From positions 330,765-394,764 of the forward strand of contig NW_025316728.1 in the NCBI RefSeq assembly GCF_910594005.1: a stretch of 64,000 nt of DNA, read 5' to 3'. Numbering within the stretch: the first letter of the stretch is position 1; every line of letters begins with the position of its first letter. The position numbers and the translations under genes are program-made. The notes beneath the pieces are model-generated. The model made no database searches. It saw only the letters and a list, made by a program, of their open reading frames with translations, and was not told the DNA's origin. This document shows, in pieces, positions 37,383-48,815 of this stretch. This stretch comes from Cervus elaphus (lineage: Eukaryota > Chordata > Mammalia > Artiodactyla > Cervidae).

Positions 37383-39463
37383 CACAGCTTTTCATGCTCC
37401 TGATCTTTCTTTCTTTCTTGTTTTTTTTTTTTTTTTGCTTCTCGCATTTTTCACACCTTTTCATGCTCCTGGTCTTTTTTTTTTTTTTTTTGCTCCTCGA
37501 ATTTTTCACACCTTTTCATGCTCCTCGCATTTTTCACACCTCTTCATGCTCCTCACATTTTTCACAACTTTTCATGCTCCTCGCATTTTTCACACCTTTT
37601 CATGCTCCTTGCATTTTTCACACCTTTTCATGCTCCTGGTCTTTCTTTTTTTTTTTTTGCTCCTCGAATTTTTCACACCTTTTCATGCTCCTCGCATTTT
37701 TCACATCTCTTCATGCTCCTTGCATTTTTCACAACTTTTCATGCTCGTCGCATTTTTCACACCTTTTCATGCTCCTGGTCTTTCTTTTTTTTTTTTTTTT
37801 TGCTCCCCACATTTTTCACACCTTTTCATGATCCTGGTCTTTCTTTTTTTTTTTTTGCTCCTCGCATTTTTCACACCTTTTCATGCTCCTGGTCTTTTTT
37901 TTTCTTTTGCTCCTCGAATTTTTCACACCTTTTCATGCTCCTGGTCTTTCTTTCTTTCTTTTTTTTTTTTTTTTTCTCCTCGCATTTTTCACACCTTTTC
38001 ATGCTCCTGGTCTTTCTTTTTTTTTTTTTTGCTCCTCGAATTTTTCACACCTTTTCATGCTAATGGTCTTTCTTTTTTTTTTTTTTTTTTTTTGCTCCTC
38101 GCATTTTTCACCCCTTTTCATGCTCCTGGTCTTTTTTTTTTTTTTTTTTTTGCTCCTCGCATTTTTCACACCTCTTCATGCTCCTCGCATTTTTCACAAC
38201 TTTTCATGCTCGTCGCATTTTTCACACCTTTTCATGCTCCTGGTCTTTCTTTTTTTTTTTTTGCCCCTCGCATTTTTCACACCTTTTCATGCTCCTGGTC
38301 TTTTTTTTTTTTTTTTTGCTCCTCGAATTTTTCACACCTTTTCATGCTCCTCGCCTTTTTCACACCTTTTCATGCTCCTGGTCTTTCTTTTTTTTTTTTT
38401 GCTCCTCGCATTTTTCACACCTTTTCATGCTCCTGGTCTTTTTTTTTTTTTTTTTGCTCCTCGAATTTTTCACACCTTTTCATGCTCCTCGCATTTTTCA
38501 CACCTCTTCATGCTCCTCACATTTTTCACAACTTTTCATGCTCCTCGCATTTTTCACACCTTTTCATGCTCCTTGCATTTTTCACACCTTTTCATGCTCC
38601 TGGTCTTTCTTTTTTTTTTTTTGCTCCTCGCATTTTTCACACCTTTTCATGCTCCTAGTCTATCTTTTTTTTTTTTTGCTCCTCGCATTTTTCACACCTT
38701 TTCATGTTCCTGGTCTTTTTTTTTTTTTTTTTTCCTCGCATTTTTCACACCTTTTCATGCTCCTCGCATTTTTCACACCTTTTCATGCTCCTGGTCTTTC
38801 TTTCTTTCTTTTTTTTTTTTTTTTTGCTCCTCGCATTTTTCACACCTTTTCATGCTCCTGGTCTTTTTTTTTTTTTTTTTTGCTCCTCGAATTTTTCACA
38901 CCTTTTCATGCTCCTCGCATTTTTCACACCTCTTCATGCTCCTCACATTTTTCACAACTTTTCATGCTCCTCGCATTTTTCACACCTTTTCATGCTCCTT
39001 GCATTTTTCACACCTTTTCATGCTCCTGGTCTTTCTTTTTTTTTTTTTGCTCCTCACATTTTTCACACCTTTTCATGCTCCTGGTCTTTTTTTTTTTTTT
39101 TTTTTTTTTTGCTCCTCGCATTTTTCACACCTTTTCATGCTCCTGGTTTTTTTTTTTTTTTGCTCCTCAAATTTTTCACACCGTTTCATGCTCCTCGCAT
39201 TTTTCACAACTTTTCATGCTCGTCGCATTTTTCACACCTTTTCATGCTCCTGGTCTTTCTTTTTTTTTTTTTGCTCCTCGCATTTTTCAAACCTTTTCAT
39301 GTTCCTGGTCTTTTTTTTTTTTTTTTTTTTTTTTGCTCCTCGCATTTTTCACACCTTTTCATGCTAATGGTCTTTCTTTTTTTTTTTTTGCTCCTCGCAT
39401 TTTTCACACCTTTTCAGGCTCCTGGTCTTTCTTTTTTTTTTTTTTTTTTCTCCTCGCATTTTT
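37383..39463 (+). repeat. Beta HOR type b, 2,081 bp (hand-parsed reference unit)
   Basis: I parsed this copy completely: 47 H units (1,316 bp) and 26 T units (about 765 bp). It holds three five-H modules or close variants, one four-H CATCTC module, GATCC (about 37,828), the interrupted T unit, CTAATGG, GCCCC, AGTCTATC (about 38,657), CAAA/CCGTTT, CAAACC/GTTCC, a second CTAATGG and CAGG. About 36 of the 47 H units keep TCACACCT intact. One H unit near 38,096 reads CACCCC. Confidence 0.92.
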
Positions 39464-42315
39464 CACAGCTTTTCATGCTCCTGATCTTTCTTTCTTTCTT
39501 GTTTTTTTTTTTTTTGCTTCTCGCATTTTTCACACCTTTTCATGCTCCTGGTTTTTTTTTTTTTTTTTTTGCTCCTCGAATTTTTCACACCTTTTCATGC
39601 TCCTCGCATTTTTCACACCTCTTCATGCTCCTCACATTTTTCACAACTTTTCATGCTCCTCGCATTTTTCACACCTTTTCATGCTCCTTGCATTTTTCAC
39701 ACCTTTTCATGCTCCTGGTCTTTCTTTTTTTTTTTTTGCTCCTCGAATTTTTCACACCTTTTCATGCTCCTCGCATTTTTCACATCTCTTCATGCTCCTT
39801 GCATTTTTCACAACTTTTCATGCTCGTCGCATTTTTCACACCTTTTCATGCTCCTGGTCTTTCTTTTTTTTTTTTTTTTGCTCCCCACATTTTTCACACC
39901 TTTTCATGATCCTGGTCTTTCTTTTTTTTTTTTTGCTCCTCGCATTTTTCACACCTTTTCATGCTCCTGGTCTTTTTTTTTCTTTTGCTCCTCGAATTTT
40001 TCACACCTTTTCATGCTCCTGGTCTTTCTTTCTTTCTTTTTTTTTTTTTTCTCCTCGCATTTTTCACACCTTTTCATGCTCCTGGTCTTTCTTTTTTTTT
40101 TTTGCTCCTCAAATTTTTCACACCGTTTCATGCTCCTCGCATTTTTCACAACTTTTCATGCTCCTCGCATTTTTCACACCTCTTCATGCTCCTCACATTT
40201 TTCACAACTTTTCATGCTCCTCGCATTTTTCACACCTTTTCATGCTCCTTGCATTTTTCACACCTTTTCATGCTCCTGGTCTTTCTTTTTTTTTTTTGCT
40301 CCTCGCATTTTTCACACCTTTTCATGCTCCTGGTCTATCTTTTTTTTTTTTTGCTCCTCGCATTTTTCACACCTTTTCATGTTCCTGGTCTTTTTTTTTT
40401 TTTTTTTTCCTCGCATTTTTCACACCTTTTCATGCTCCTGGTCTTTTTTTTTTTTTTTCTCCTCCCCTTTTTCACACCTTTTCATGCTCCTGGTCTTTTT
40501 TTTTTTTTTTTTTTTGCTCCTCGAATTTTTCACACCTTTTCATGCTCCTGGTCTTTCTTTCTTTCTATTTTTTTTTTTTTTGCTCCTCGCATTTTTCACA
40601 CCTTTTCATGTTCCTGGTCTTTTTTTTTTTTTTGCTCCTCGCATTTTTCACACCTTTTCATGTTCCTGGTTTTTTTTTTTTTTTTGCTCCTCAAATTTTT
40701 CACACCCTTTCATCCTCCTCGCATTTTTCACACCTCTTCATGCTCCTCGCATTTTTCACAACTTTTCATGCTCATCGCATTTTTCACAACTTTTCATGCT
40801 CGTCGCATTTTTCACACCTTTTCATGCTCCTGGTCTTTCTTTTTTTTTTTTTGCTCCTCGCATTTTTCACACCTTTTCATGCTCCTTGCATTTTTCACAA
40901 CTTTTCATGCTGCTCGCATTTTTCACACCTTTTCATGCTCCTTGCATTTTTCACACCTTTTCATGCTCCTGGTCTTTCTTTTTTTTTTTTTTTTTTTTGC
41001 TCCTCGCATTTTTCACACCTTTTCATGCTCCTCGCATTTTTCACACCTCTTCATGCTCCTCGCATTTTTCACAACTTTTCATGCTCGTCGCATTTTTTAC
41101 ACCTTTTCATGCTCCTGGTCTTTCTTTTTTTTTTTTTGCTCCTCGCATTTTTCACCCTTTTCATTTTCCTGGTCTTTTTTTTTTTTTTTTTTCTTTTGCT
41201 CCTCGCATTTTTCACACCTTTTCATGCTCCTGGTCTTTCTTTTTTTTTTTTTTGCTCCCCACATTTTTCACACCTTTTCATGATCCTGGTCTTTCTTTTT
41301 TTTTTTTTTGCTCCTCGCATTTTTCCCACCTTTTCATGCTCCTGGTCTCTTTTTTTTTTTTGCTCCTCGCATTTTTCACACCTTTTCATGCTCCTCGCAT
41401 TTTTCACAACTTTTCATGCTCGTCGCATTTTTCACACCTTTTCATGCTCCTTGCATTTTTCACACCTTTTCATGCTCCTGGTCTCTTTTTTTTTTTTTTT
41501 TTTTTGCTCCTCGCATTTTTCACACCTTTTCATGCTCCTGGTCTTTTTTTTTTTTTTTTTTTTTGCTCCTCGCATTTTTCACAACTCTTCATGCTCCTCG
41601 CATTTTTCACAAATCTTCATGCTCGTCGCATTTTTCACCCCTTTTCATGCTCCTGGTCTTTCTTTTTTTTTTTTTGCTCCTCGCATTTTTCACACCTTTT
41701 CATGCTCCTGGTCTTTTTTTTTTTTTTTTTTGCTCCTCGAATTTTTCACACCTTTTCATGCTCCTCGCATTTTTCACACCTCTTCATGCTCCTCACATTT
41801 TTCACAACTTTTCATGCTCCTCGCATTTTTCACACCTTTTCATGCTCCTTGCATTTTTCACACCTTTTCATGCTCCTGGTCTTTCTTTTTTTTTTTTTTG
41901 CTCCTCACATTTTTCACACCTTTTCATGCTCCTGGTCTTTTTTTTTTTTTTTTTTTTTTTTTGCTCCTCGCATTTTTCACACCTTTTCATGCTCCTGGTT
42001 TTTTTTTTTTTTTGCTCCTCAAATTTTTCACACCGTTTCATGCTCCTCGCATTTTTCACAACTTTTCATGCTCGTCGCATTTTTCACACCTTTTCATGCT
42101 CCTGGTCTTTCTTTTTTTTTTTTTGCTCCTCGCATTTTTCAAACCTTTTCATGTTCCTGGTCTTTTTTTTTTTTTTTTTTTTTTTTGCTCCTCGCATTTT
42201 TCACACCTTTTCATGCTAATGGTCTTTCTTTTTTTTTTTTTGCTCCTCGCATTTTTCACACCTTTTCAGGCTCCTGGTCTTTCTTTTTTTTTTTTTTTTT
42301 TCTCCTCGCATTTTT
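39464..42315 (+). repeat. Beta/alpha HOR type c, 2,852 bp
   Basis: It has a beta head up to the TTTC-step T unit (about 40,020), then a jump at 40,104 to CAAA/CCGTTT and alpha copy 7, then the common tail and the next marker. Near 40,457 an H unit reads CTCCTCCCC. Type c carries alpha inside the 6.85-kb super-repeat. Confidence 0.88.
40332..41620 (+). repeat. Alpha HOR, copy 7 (rightmost full copy)
   Basis: It has CATCCTCC 40711, GCTGCTCGC about 40,910 and CACAAATC 41609. The H unit that reads TCAACC in other copies reads TTCACCC here (about 41,152), the following T unit begins TTTTCC, and a TTTCCCACC unit lies near 41,326. It has more private base changes than copy 6. No full alpha copy follows to its right. 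Confidence 0.87.
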
Positions 42316-44232
42316 CACAGCTTTTCATGCTCCTGATCTTTCTTTCTTTCTTGTTTTTTTTTTTTTTTGCTTCTCGCATTTTTCACACCTTTTCATGCTC
42401 CTGGTCTTTTTTTTTTTTTTTTTGCTCCTCGAATTTTTCACACCTTTTCATGCTCCTCGCATTTTTCACACCTCTTCATGCTCCTCACATTTTTCACAAC
42501 TTTTCATGCTCCTCGCATTTTTCACACCTTTTCATGCTCCTTGCATTTTTCACACCTTTTCATGCTCCTGGTCTTTCTTTTTTTTTTTTTGCTCCTCGAA
42601 TTTTTCACACCTTTTCATGCTCCTCGCATTTTTCACATCTCTTCATGCTCCTTGCATTTTTCACAACTTTTCATGCTCGTCGCATTTTTCACACCTTTTC
42701 ATGCTCCTGGTCTTTCTTTTTTTTTTTTTTTTGCTCCCCACATTTTTCACACCTTTTCATGATCCTGGTCTTTCTTTTTTTTTTTTTGCTCCTCGCATTT
42801 TTCACACCTTTTCATGCTCCTGGTCTTTTTTTTTCTTTTGCTCCTCGAATTTTTCACACCTTTTCATGCTCCTGGTCTTTCTTTCTTTCTTTTTTTTTTT
42901 TTTTTCTCCTCGCATTTTTCACACCTTTTCATGCTCCTGGTCTTTCTTTTTTTTTTTTGCTCCTCGAATTTTTCACACCTTTTCATGCTAATGGTGTTTC
43001 TTTTTTTTTTTTTTTTTTTGCTCCTCGCATTTTTCACACCTTTTCTTGCTCCTGGTCTTTTTTTTTTTTTTTTTTTTTGCTCCTCGCATTTTTCACACCT
43101 CTTCATGCTCCTCGCATTTTTCACAACTTTTCATGCTCGTCGCATTTTTCACACCTTTTCATGCTCCTGGTCTTTCTTTTTTTTTTTTTGCCCCTCGCAT
43201 TTTTCACACCTTTTCATGCTCCTGGTCTTTTTTTTTTTTTTTTTGCTCCTCGAATTTTTCACACCTTTTCATGCTCCTCGCCTTTTTCACACCTTTTCAT
43301 GCTCCTGGTCTTTCTTTTTTTTTTTTTGCTCCTCGCATTTTTCACACCTTTTCATGCTCCTGGTCTTTTTTTTTTTTTTTTTGCTCCTCGAATTTTTCAC
43401 ACCTTTTCATGCTCCTCGCATTTTTCACACCTCTTCATGCTCCTCACATTTTTCACAACTTTTCATGCTCCTCGCATTTTTCACACCTTTTCATGCTCCT
43501 TGCATTTTTCACACCTTTTCATGCTCCTGGTCTTTCTTTTTTTTTTTTTGCTCCTCGCATTTTTCACACCTTTTCATGCTCCTAGTCTATCTTTTTTTTT
43601 TTTTGCTCCTCGCATTTTTCACACCTTTTCATGTTCCTGGTCTTTTTTTTTTTTTTTTTCCTCGCATTTTTCACACCTTTTCATGCTCCTGGTCTTTCTT
43701 TTTTTTTTTTTGCCCCTCGCATTTTTCACACCTTTTCATGCTCCTGGTCTTTTTTTTTTTTTTTTTGCTCCTCGAATTTTTCACACCTTTTCATGCTCCT
43801 CGCCTTTTTCACACCTTTTCATGCTCCTGGTCTTTCTTTTTTTTTTTTTGCTCCTCGCATTTTTCACAACTTTTCATGCTCCTGGTCTTTTTTTTTTTTT
43901 TTTTGCTCCTCGAATTTTTCACACCTTTTCATGCTCCTCGCATTTTTCACACCTCTTCATGCTCCTCACATTTTTCACAACTTTTCATGCTCCTCGCATT
44001 TTTCACACCTTTTCATGCTCCTGGTCTTTCTTTTTTTTTTTTTGCTCCTCGCATTTTTCAAACTTTTTCATGTTCCTGGTCTTTTTTTTTTTTTTTTTTT
44101 TTTTGCTCCTCGCATTTTTCACACCTTTTCATGCTAATGGTCTTTCTTTTTTTTTTTTTGCTCCTCGCATTTTTCACACCTTTTCAGGCTCCTGGTCTTT
44201 CTTTTTTTTTTTTTTTTTCTCCTCGCATTTTT
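42316..44232 (+). repeat. Beta HOR type a, 1,917 bp
   Basis: It matches 35462-37382, with CTAATGGTG (42990), two GCCCC units and CAAACTTTTTC (44060). An H unit near 43,021 ends TTTTCTT. The shared rare markers place it as the type a member of super-repeat copy 2. Confidence 0.9.
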
Positions 44233-46308
44233 CACAGCTTTTCATGCTCCTGATCTTTCTTTCTTTCTTGTTTTTTTTTTTTTTTTGCTTCTCGCATTTT
44301 TCACACCTTTTCATGCTCCTGGTCTTTTTTTTTTTTTTTTTGCTCCTCGAATTTTTCACACCTTTTCATGCTCCTCGCATTTTTCACACCTCTTCATGCT
44401 CCTCACATTTTTCACAACTTTTCATGCTCCTCGCATTTTTCACACCTTTTCATGCTCCTTGCATTTTTCACACCTTTTCATGCTCCTGGTCTTTCTTTTT
44501 TTTTTTTTGCTCCTCGAATTTTTCACACCTTTTCATGCTCCTCGCATTTTTCACATCTCTTCATGCTCCTTGCATTTTTCACAACTTTTCATGCTCGTCG
44601 CATTTTTCACACCTTTTCATGCTCCTGGTCTTTCTTTTTTTTTTTTTTTTGCTCCCCACATTTTTCACACCTTTTCATGATCCTGGTCTTTCTTTTTTTT
44701 TTTTTGCTCCTCGCATTTTTCACACCTTTTCATGCTCCTGGTCTTTTTTTTTCTTTTGCTCCTCGAATTTTTCACACCTTTTCATGCTCCTGGTCTTTCT
44801 TTCTTTCTTTTTTTTTTTTTTTTCTCCTCGCATTTTTCACACCTTTTCATGCTCCTGGTCTTTCTTTTTTTTTTTTGCTCCTCGAATTTTTCACACCTTT
44901 TCATGCTAATGGTCTTTCTTTTTTTTTTTTTTTTTTTTGCTCCTCGCATTTTTCACACCTTTTCATGCTCCTGGTCTTTTTTTTTTTTTTTTTTTTTGCT
45001 CCTCGCATTTTTCACACCTCTTCATGCTCCTCGCATTTTTCACAACTTTTCATGCTCGTCGCATTTTTCACACCTTTTCATGCTCCTGGTCTTTCTTTTT
45101 TTTTTTTTGCCCCTCGCATTTTTCACACCTTTTCATGCTCCTGGTCTTTTTTTTTTTTTTTTTGCTCCTCGAATTTTTCACACCTTTTCATGCTCCTCGC
45201 CTTTTTCACACCTTTTCATGCTCCTGGTCTTTCTTTTTTTTTTTTTGCTCCTCGCATTTTTCACACCTTTTCATGCTCCTGGTCTTTTTTTTTTTTTTTT
45301 TGCTCCTCGAATTTTTCACACCTTTTCATGCTCCTCGCATTTTTCACACCTCTTCATGCTCCTCACATTTTTCACAACTTTTCATGCTCCTCGCATTTTT
45401 CACACCTTTTCATGCTCCTTGCATTTTTCACACCTTTTCATGCTCCTGGTCTTTCTTTTTTTTTTTTTGCTCCTCGCATTTTTCACACCTTTTCATGCTC
45501 CTAGTCTATCTTTTTTTTTTTTTGCTCCTCGCATTTTTCACACCTTTTCATGTTCCTGGTCTTTTTTTTTTTTTTTTTCCTCGCATTTTTCACACCTTTT
45601 CATGCTCCTCGCATTTTTCACACCTTTTCATGCTCCTGGTCTTTCTTTCTTTCTTTTTTTTTTTTTTTTTGCTCCTCGCATTTTTCACACCTTTTCATGC
45701 TCCTGGTCTTTTTTTTTTTTTTTTTTGCTCCTCGAATTTTTCACACCTTTTCATGCTCCTCGCATTTTTCACACCTCTTCATGCTCCTCACATTTTTCAC
45801 AACTTTTCATGCTCCTCGCATTTTTCACACCTTTTCATGCTCCTTGCATTTTTCACACCTTTTCATGCTCCTGGTCTTTCTTTTTTTTTTTTTTGCTCCT
45901 CACTTTTTTCACACCTTTTCATGCTCCTGGTCTTTTTTTTTTTTTTTTTTTTTTTTTGCTCCTCGCATTTTTCACACCTTTTCATGCTCCTGGTTTTTTT
46001 TTTTTTTTGCTCCTCAAATTTTTCACACCGTTTCATGCTCCTCGCATTTTTCACAACTTTTCATGCTCGTCGCATTTTTCACACCTTTTCATGCTCCTGG
46101 TCTTTCTTTTTTTTTTTTTGCTCCTCGCATTTTTCAAACCTTTTCATGTTCCTGGTCTTTTTTTTTTTTTTTTTTTTTTTGCTCCTCGCATTTTTCACAC
46201 CTTTTCATGCTAATGGTCTTTCTTTTTTTTTTTTTGCTCCTCGCATTTTTCACACCTTTTCAGGCTCCTGGTCTTTGTTTTTTTTTTTTTTTTTCTCCTC
46301 GCATTTTT
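44233..46308 (+). repeat. Beta HOR type b, 2,076 bp
   Basis: It matches 37383-39463 unit for unit at the level of my reading. Differences include an H unit reading CACTTTTTT near 45,900. The T unit before the next marker reads GGTCTTTG (46270), a variant shared only with 63123 and with a T unit near 47,971. Confidence 0.9.
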
Positions 46309-47741
46309 CACAGCTTTTCATGCTCCTGATCTTTCTTTCTTTCTTGTTTTTTTTTTTTTTGCTTCTCGCATTTTTCACACCTTTTCATGCTCCTGGTCTT
46401 TTTTTTTTTTTTTTTGCTCCTCGAATTTTTCACACCTTTTCATGCTCCTCGCATTTTTCACACCTCTTCATGCTCCTCACATTTTTCACAACTTTTCATG
46501 CTCCTCGCATTTTTCACACCTTTTCATGCTCCTTGCATTTTTCACACCTTTTCATGCTCCTGGTCTTTCTTTTTTTTTTTTTGCTCCTCGAATTTTTCAC
46601 ACCTTTTCATGCTCCTCGCATTTTTCACATCTCTTCATGCTCCTTGCATTTTTCACAACTTTTCATGCTCGTCGCATTTTTCACACCTTTTCATGCTCCT
46701 GGTCTTTCTTTTTTTTTTTTTTTTGCTCCCCACATTTTTCACACCTTTTCATGATCCTGGTCTTTCTTTTTTTTTTTTTGCTCCTCGCATTTTTCACACC
46801 TTTTCATGCTCCTGGTCTTTTTTTTTCTTTTGCTCCTCGAATTTTTCACACCTTTTCATGCTCCTGGTCTTTCTTTCTTTCTTTTTTTTTTTTTTCTCCT
46901 CGCATTTTTCACACCTTTTCATGCTCCTGGTCTTTCTTTTTTTTTTTTGCTCCTCGAATTTTTCACACCTTTTCATGCTAATGGTCTTTCTTTTTTTTTT
47001 TTTTTTTTTTTGCTCCTCGCATTTTTCACACCTTTTCATGCTCCTGGTCTTTTTTTTTTTTTTTTTTTTGCTCCTCGCATTTTTCACACCTCTTCATGCT
47101 CCTCGCATTTTTCACAACTTTTCATGCTCGTCGCATTTTTCACACCTTTTCATGCTCCTGGTCTTTCTTTTTTTTTTTTTGCCCCTCGCATTTTTCACAC
47201 CTTTTCATGCTCCTGGTCTTTTTTTTTTTTTTTTTGCTCCTCGAATTTTTCACACCTTTTCATTCTCCTCGCCTTTTTCACACCTTTTCATGCTCCTGGT
47301 CCTCTTTTTTTTTTTTTGCTCCTCGCATTTTTCACACCTTTTCATGCTCCTGGTCTTTTTTTTTTTTTTTTTGCTCCTCGAATTTTTCACACCTTTTCAT
47401 GCTCCTCGCATTTTTCACACCTCTTCATGCTCCTCACATTTTTCACAACTTTTCATGCTCCTCGCATTTTTCACACCTTTTCATGCTCCTTGCATTTTTC
47501 ACACCTTTTCATGCTCCTGGTCTTTCTTTTTTTTTTTTTGCTCCTCGCATTTTTCACACCTTTTCATGCTCCTAGTCTATCTTTTTTTTTTTTTGCTCCT
47601 CGCATTTTTCACACCTTTTCATGTTCCTGGTCTTTTTTTTTTTTTTTTTCCTCGCATTTTTCACACCTTTTCATGCTCCTCGCATTTTTCACACCTTTTC
47701 ATGCTCCTGGTCTTTCTTTCTTTCTTTTTTTTTTTTTTTTT

Positions 47742-47963
47742 GCTCCTCGCATTTTTCACACCTTTTCATGTTCCTGGTCTTTTTTTTTTTTTTTTTTTTT
47801 GCTCCTCGTATTTTTCACACCTTTTCATGCTCCTGGTTTTTTTTTTTTTTTGCTCCTCAAATTTTTCACACCTTTTCATCCTCCTCGCATTTTTCACACC
47901 TCTTCATGCTCCTCGCATTTTTCACAACTTTTCATGCTCATCGCATTTTTCACACCTTTTCAT
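47742..47963 (+). repeat. Alpha remnant, copy 8
   Basis: It keeps the GTTCC T unit (about 47,770), CAAA followed by CATCCTCC (47877) and the CATCGC unit (about 47,936). It lacks GGTCTATC, CTAT, GCTGCTCGC, GGTCTC and CACAAATC. Unlike other alpha copies the CAAA unit reads CCTTTTCATCC. One H unit reads CGTATTTTTC (about 47,806). Confidence 0.78.
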
Positions 47964-48423
47964 GCTCCTGGTCTTTGTTTTTTTTTTTTTTGCTCCCCGC
48001 ATTTTTCACACCTTTTCATGCTCCTGGTCTTTTTTTTTTTTTTTTTTTGCTCCTCGAATTTTTCACACCTTTTCATGCTTCTGGTCTTTCTTTCTTTCTT
48101 TTTTTTTTTTTTTGCTCCTCGCATTTTTGACACCTTTTCATGTTCTTGGTCTTTTTTTTTTTTTTTTTTTTGCTCCTCGCATTTTTCACACCTTTTCATG
48201 CTCCTGGTCTTTTTTTTTTTTTTTTTTTGCTCCTCGCATTTTTCACACCTCTTCATGCTCCTCGCATTTTTCACAACTCTTCATGCTCGTCGCATTTTTC
48301 ACACCTTTTCATGCTCCTGGTCTTTCTTTTTTTTTTTTTGCTCCTCGCATTTTTCACACCTTTTCATGCTCCTGGTCTTTTTTTTTTTTTTTTTTGCTCG
48401 TCGAATTTTTCACACCTTTTCAT
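47964..48423 (+). repeat. Rare 460-bp module, copy 1
   Basis: It contains GCTCCCCGC, a CGAA unit, a T unit reading GCTTCTGGTC with TTTC steps, an H unit with TTTTTGACACC (about 48,124), a GTTCTTGG T unit, the CACAACTC/CGTCGC module and an H unit reading GCTCGTCGAA (48396). The only other copy is at 57464-57923. GGTCTTTG at its left end differs from GGTCTTTC in copy 2. Confidence 0.85.
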
Positions 48424-48815
48424 GCTCCTCGCATTTTTCACACCTCTTCATGCTCCTCACATTTTTCACAACTTTTCATGCTCCTCGCATTTTTCACACC
48501 TTTTCATGCTCCTTGCATTTTTCACACCTTTTCATGCTCCTGGTCTTTCTTTTTTTTTTTTTGCTCCTCACATTTTTCACACCTTTTCATGCTCCTGGTC
48601 TTTTTTTTTTTTTTTTTTTTTTTTTGCTCCTCGCATTTTTCACACCTTTTCATGCTCCTGGTTTTTTTTTTTTTTTGCTCCTCAAATTTTTCACACCGTT
48701 TCATGCTCCTCGCATTTTTCACAACTTTTCATGCTCGTCGCATTTTTCACACCTTTTCATGCTCCTGGTCTTTCTTTTTTTTTTTTTGCTCCTCGCATTT
48801 TTCAAACCTTTTCTT

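Larger units (their letters stand above)
33242..40103 (+). repeat. 6.85-kb super-repeat, copy 1
   Basis: It starts at CAAA/CCGTTT and contains alpha copy 6, beta type a (35462), beta type b (37383) and the head of beta type c (39464). At least eight independent rare markers recur 6,845-6,860 bp to the right: GGTCTATC 33472/40332, CATCCTCC 33857/40711, CACAAATC 34754/41609, TCACAGC 35462/42316, CTAATGGTG 36136/42990, CAAACTTTTTC 37210/44060, TCACAGC 37383/44233 and 39464/46309. Confidence 0.92.
40104..46948 (+). repeat. 6.85-kb super-repeat, copy 2
   Basis: It is the second copy, head to tail with 33242-40103. It holds alpha copy 7, type a (42316), type b (44233) and the head of the next type c unit (46309). 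At the right end copy 1 jumps into CAAA/CCGTTT, whereas this copy continues to CGAA and CTAATGG, so the register changes near 46,949. Confidence 0.92.

Noticed and set aside
33242..46948. The 6.85-kb repetition as a plain assembly error
   Set aside because: The two copies differ in private variants (for example CGAA with four T near 35,990 and TTCACCC near 41,152) and in length by about 17 bp. Real duplication is therefore more likely, although read evidence would be needed to exclude an error fully.
47960..48274. Minus-strand frames encoding Lys/Glu-rich MKRCEKCEEQ-like repeats (also 46794-47087, 5058-5318 and others)
   Set aside because: These are reverse translations of H and T units; the lysine runs are the T tracts. 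The Cys spacing (RCEKCEE) recalls a metal-binding motif only by chance and appears wherever H units are in that frame.
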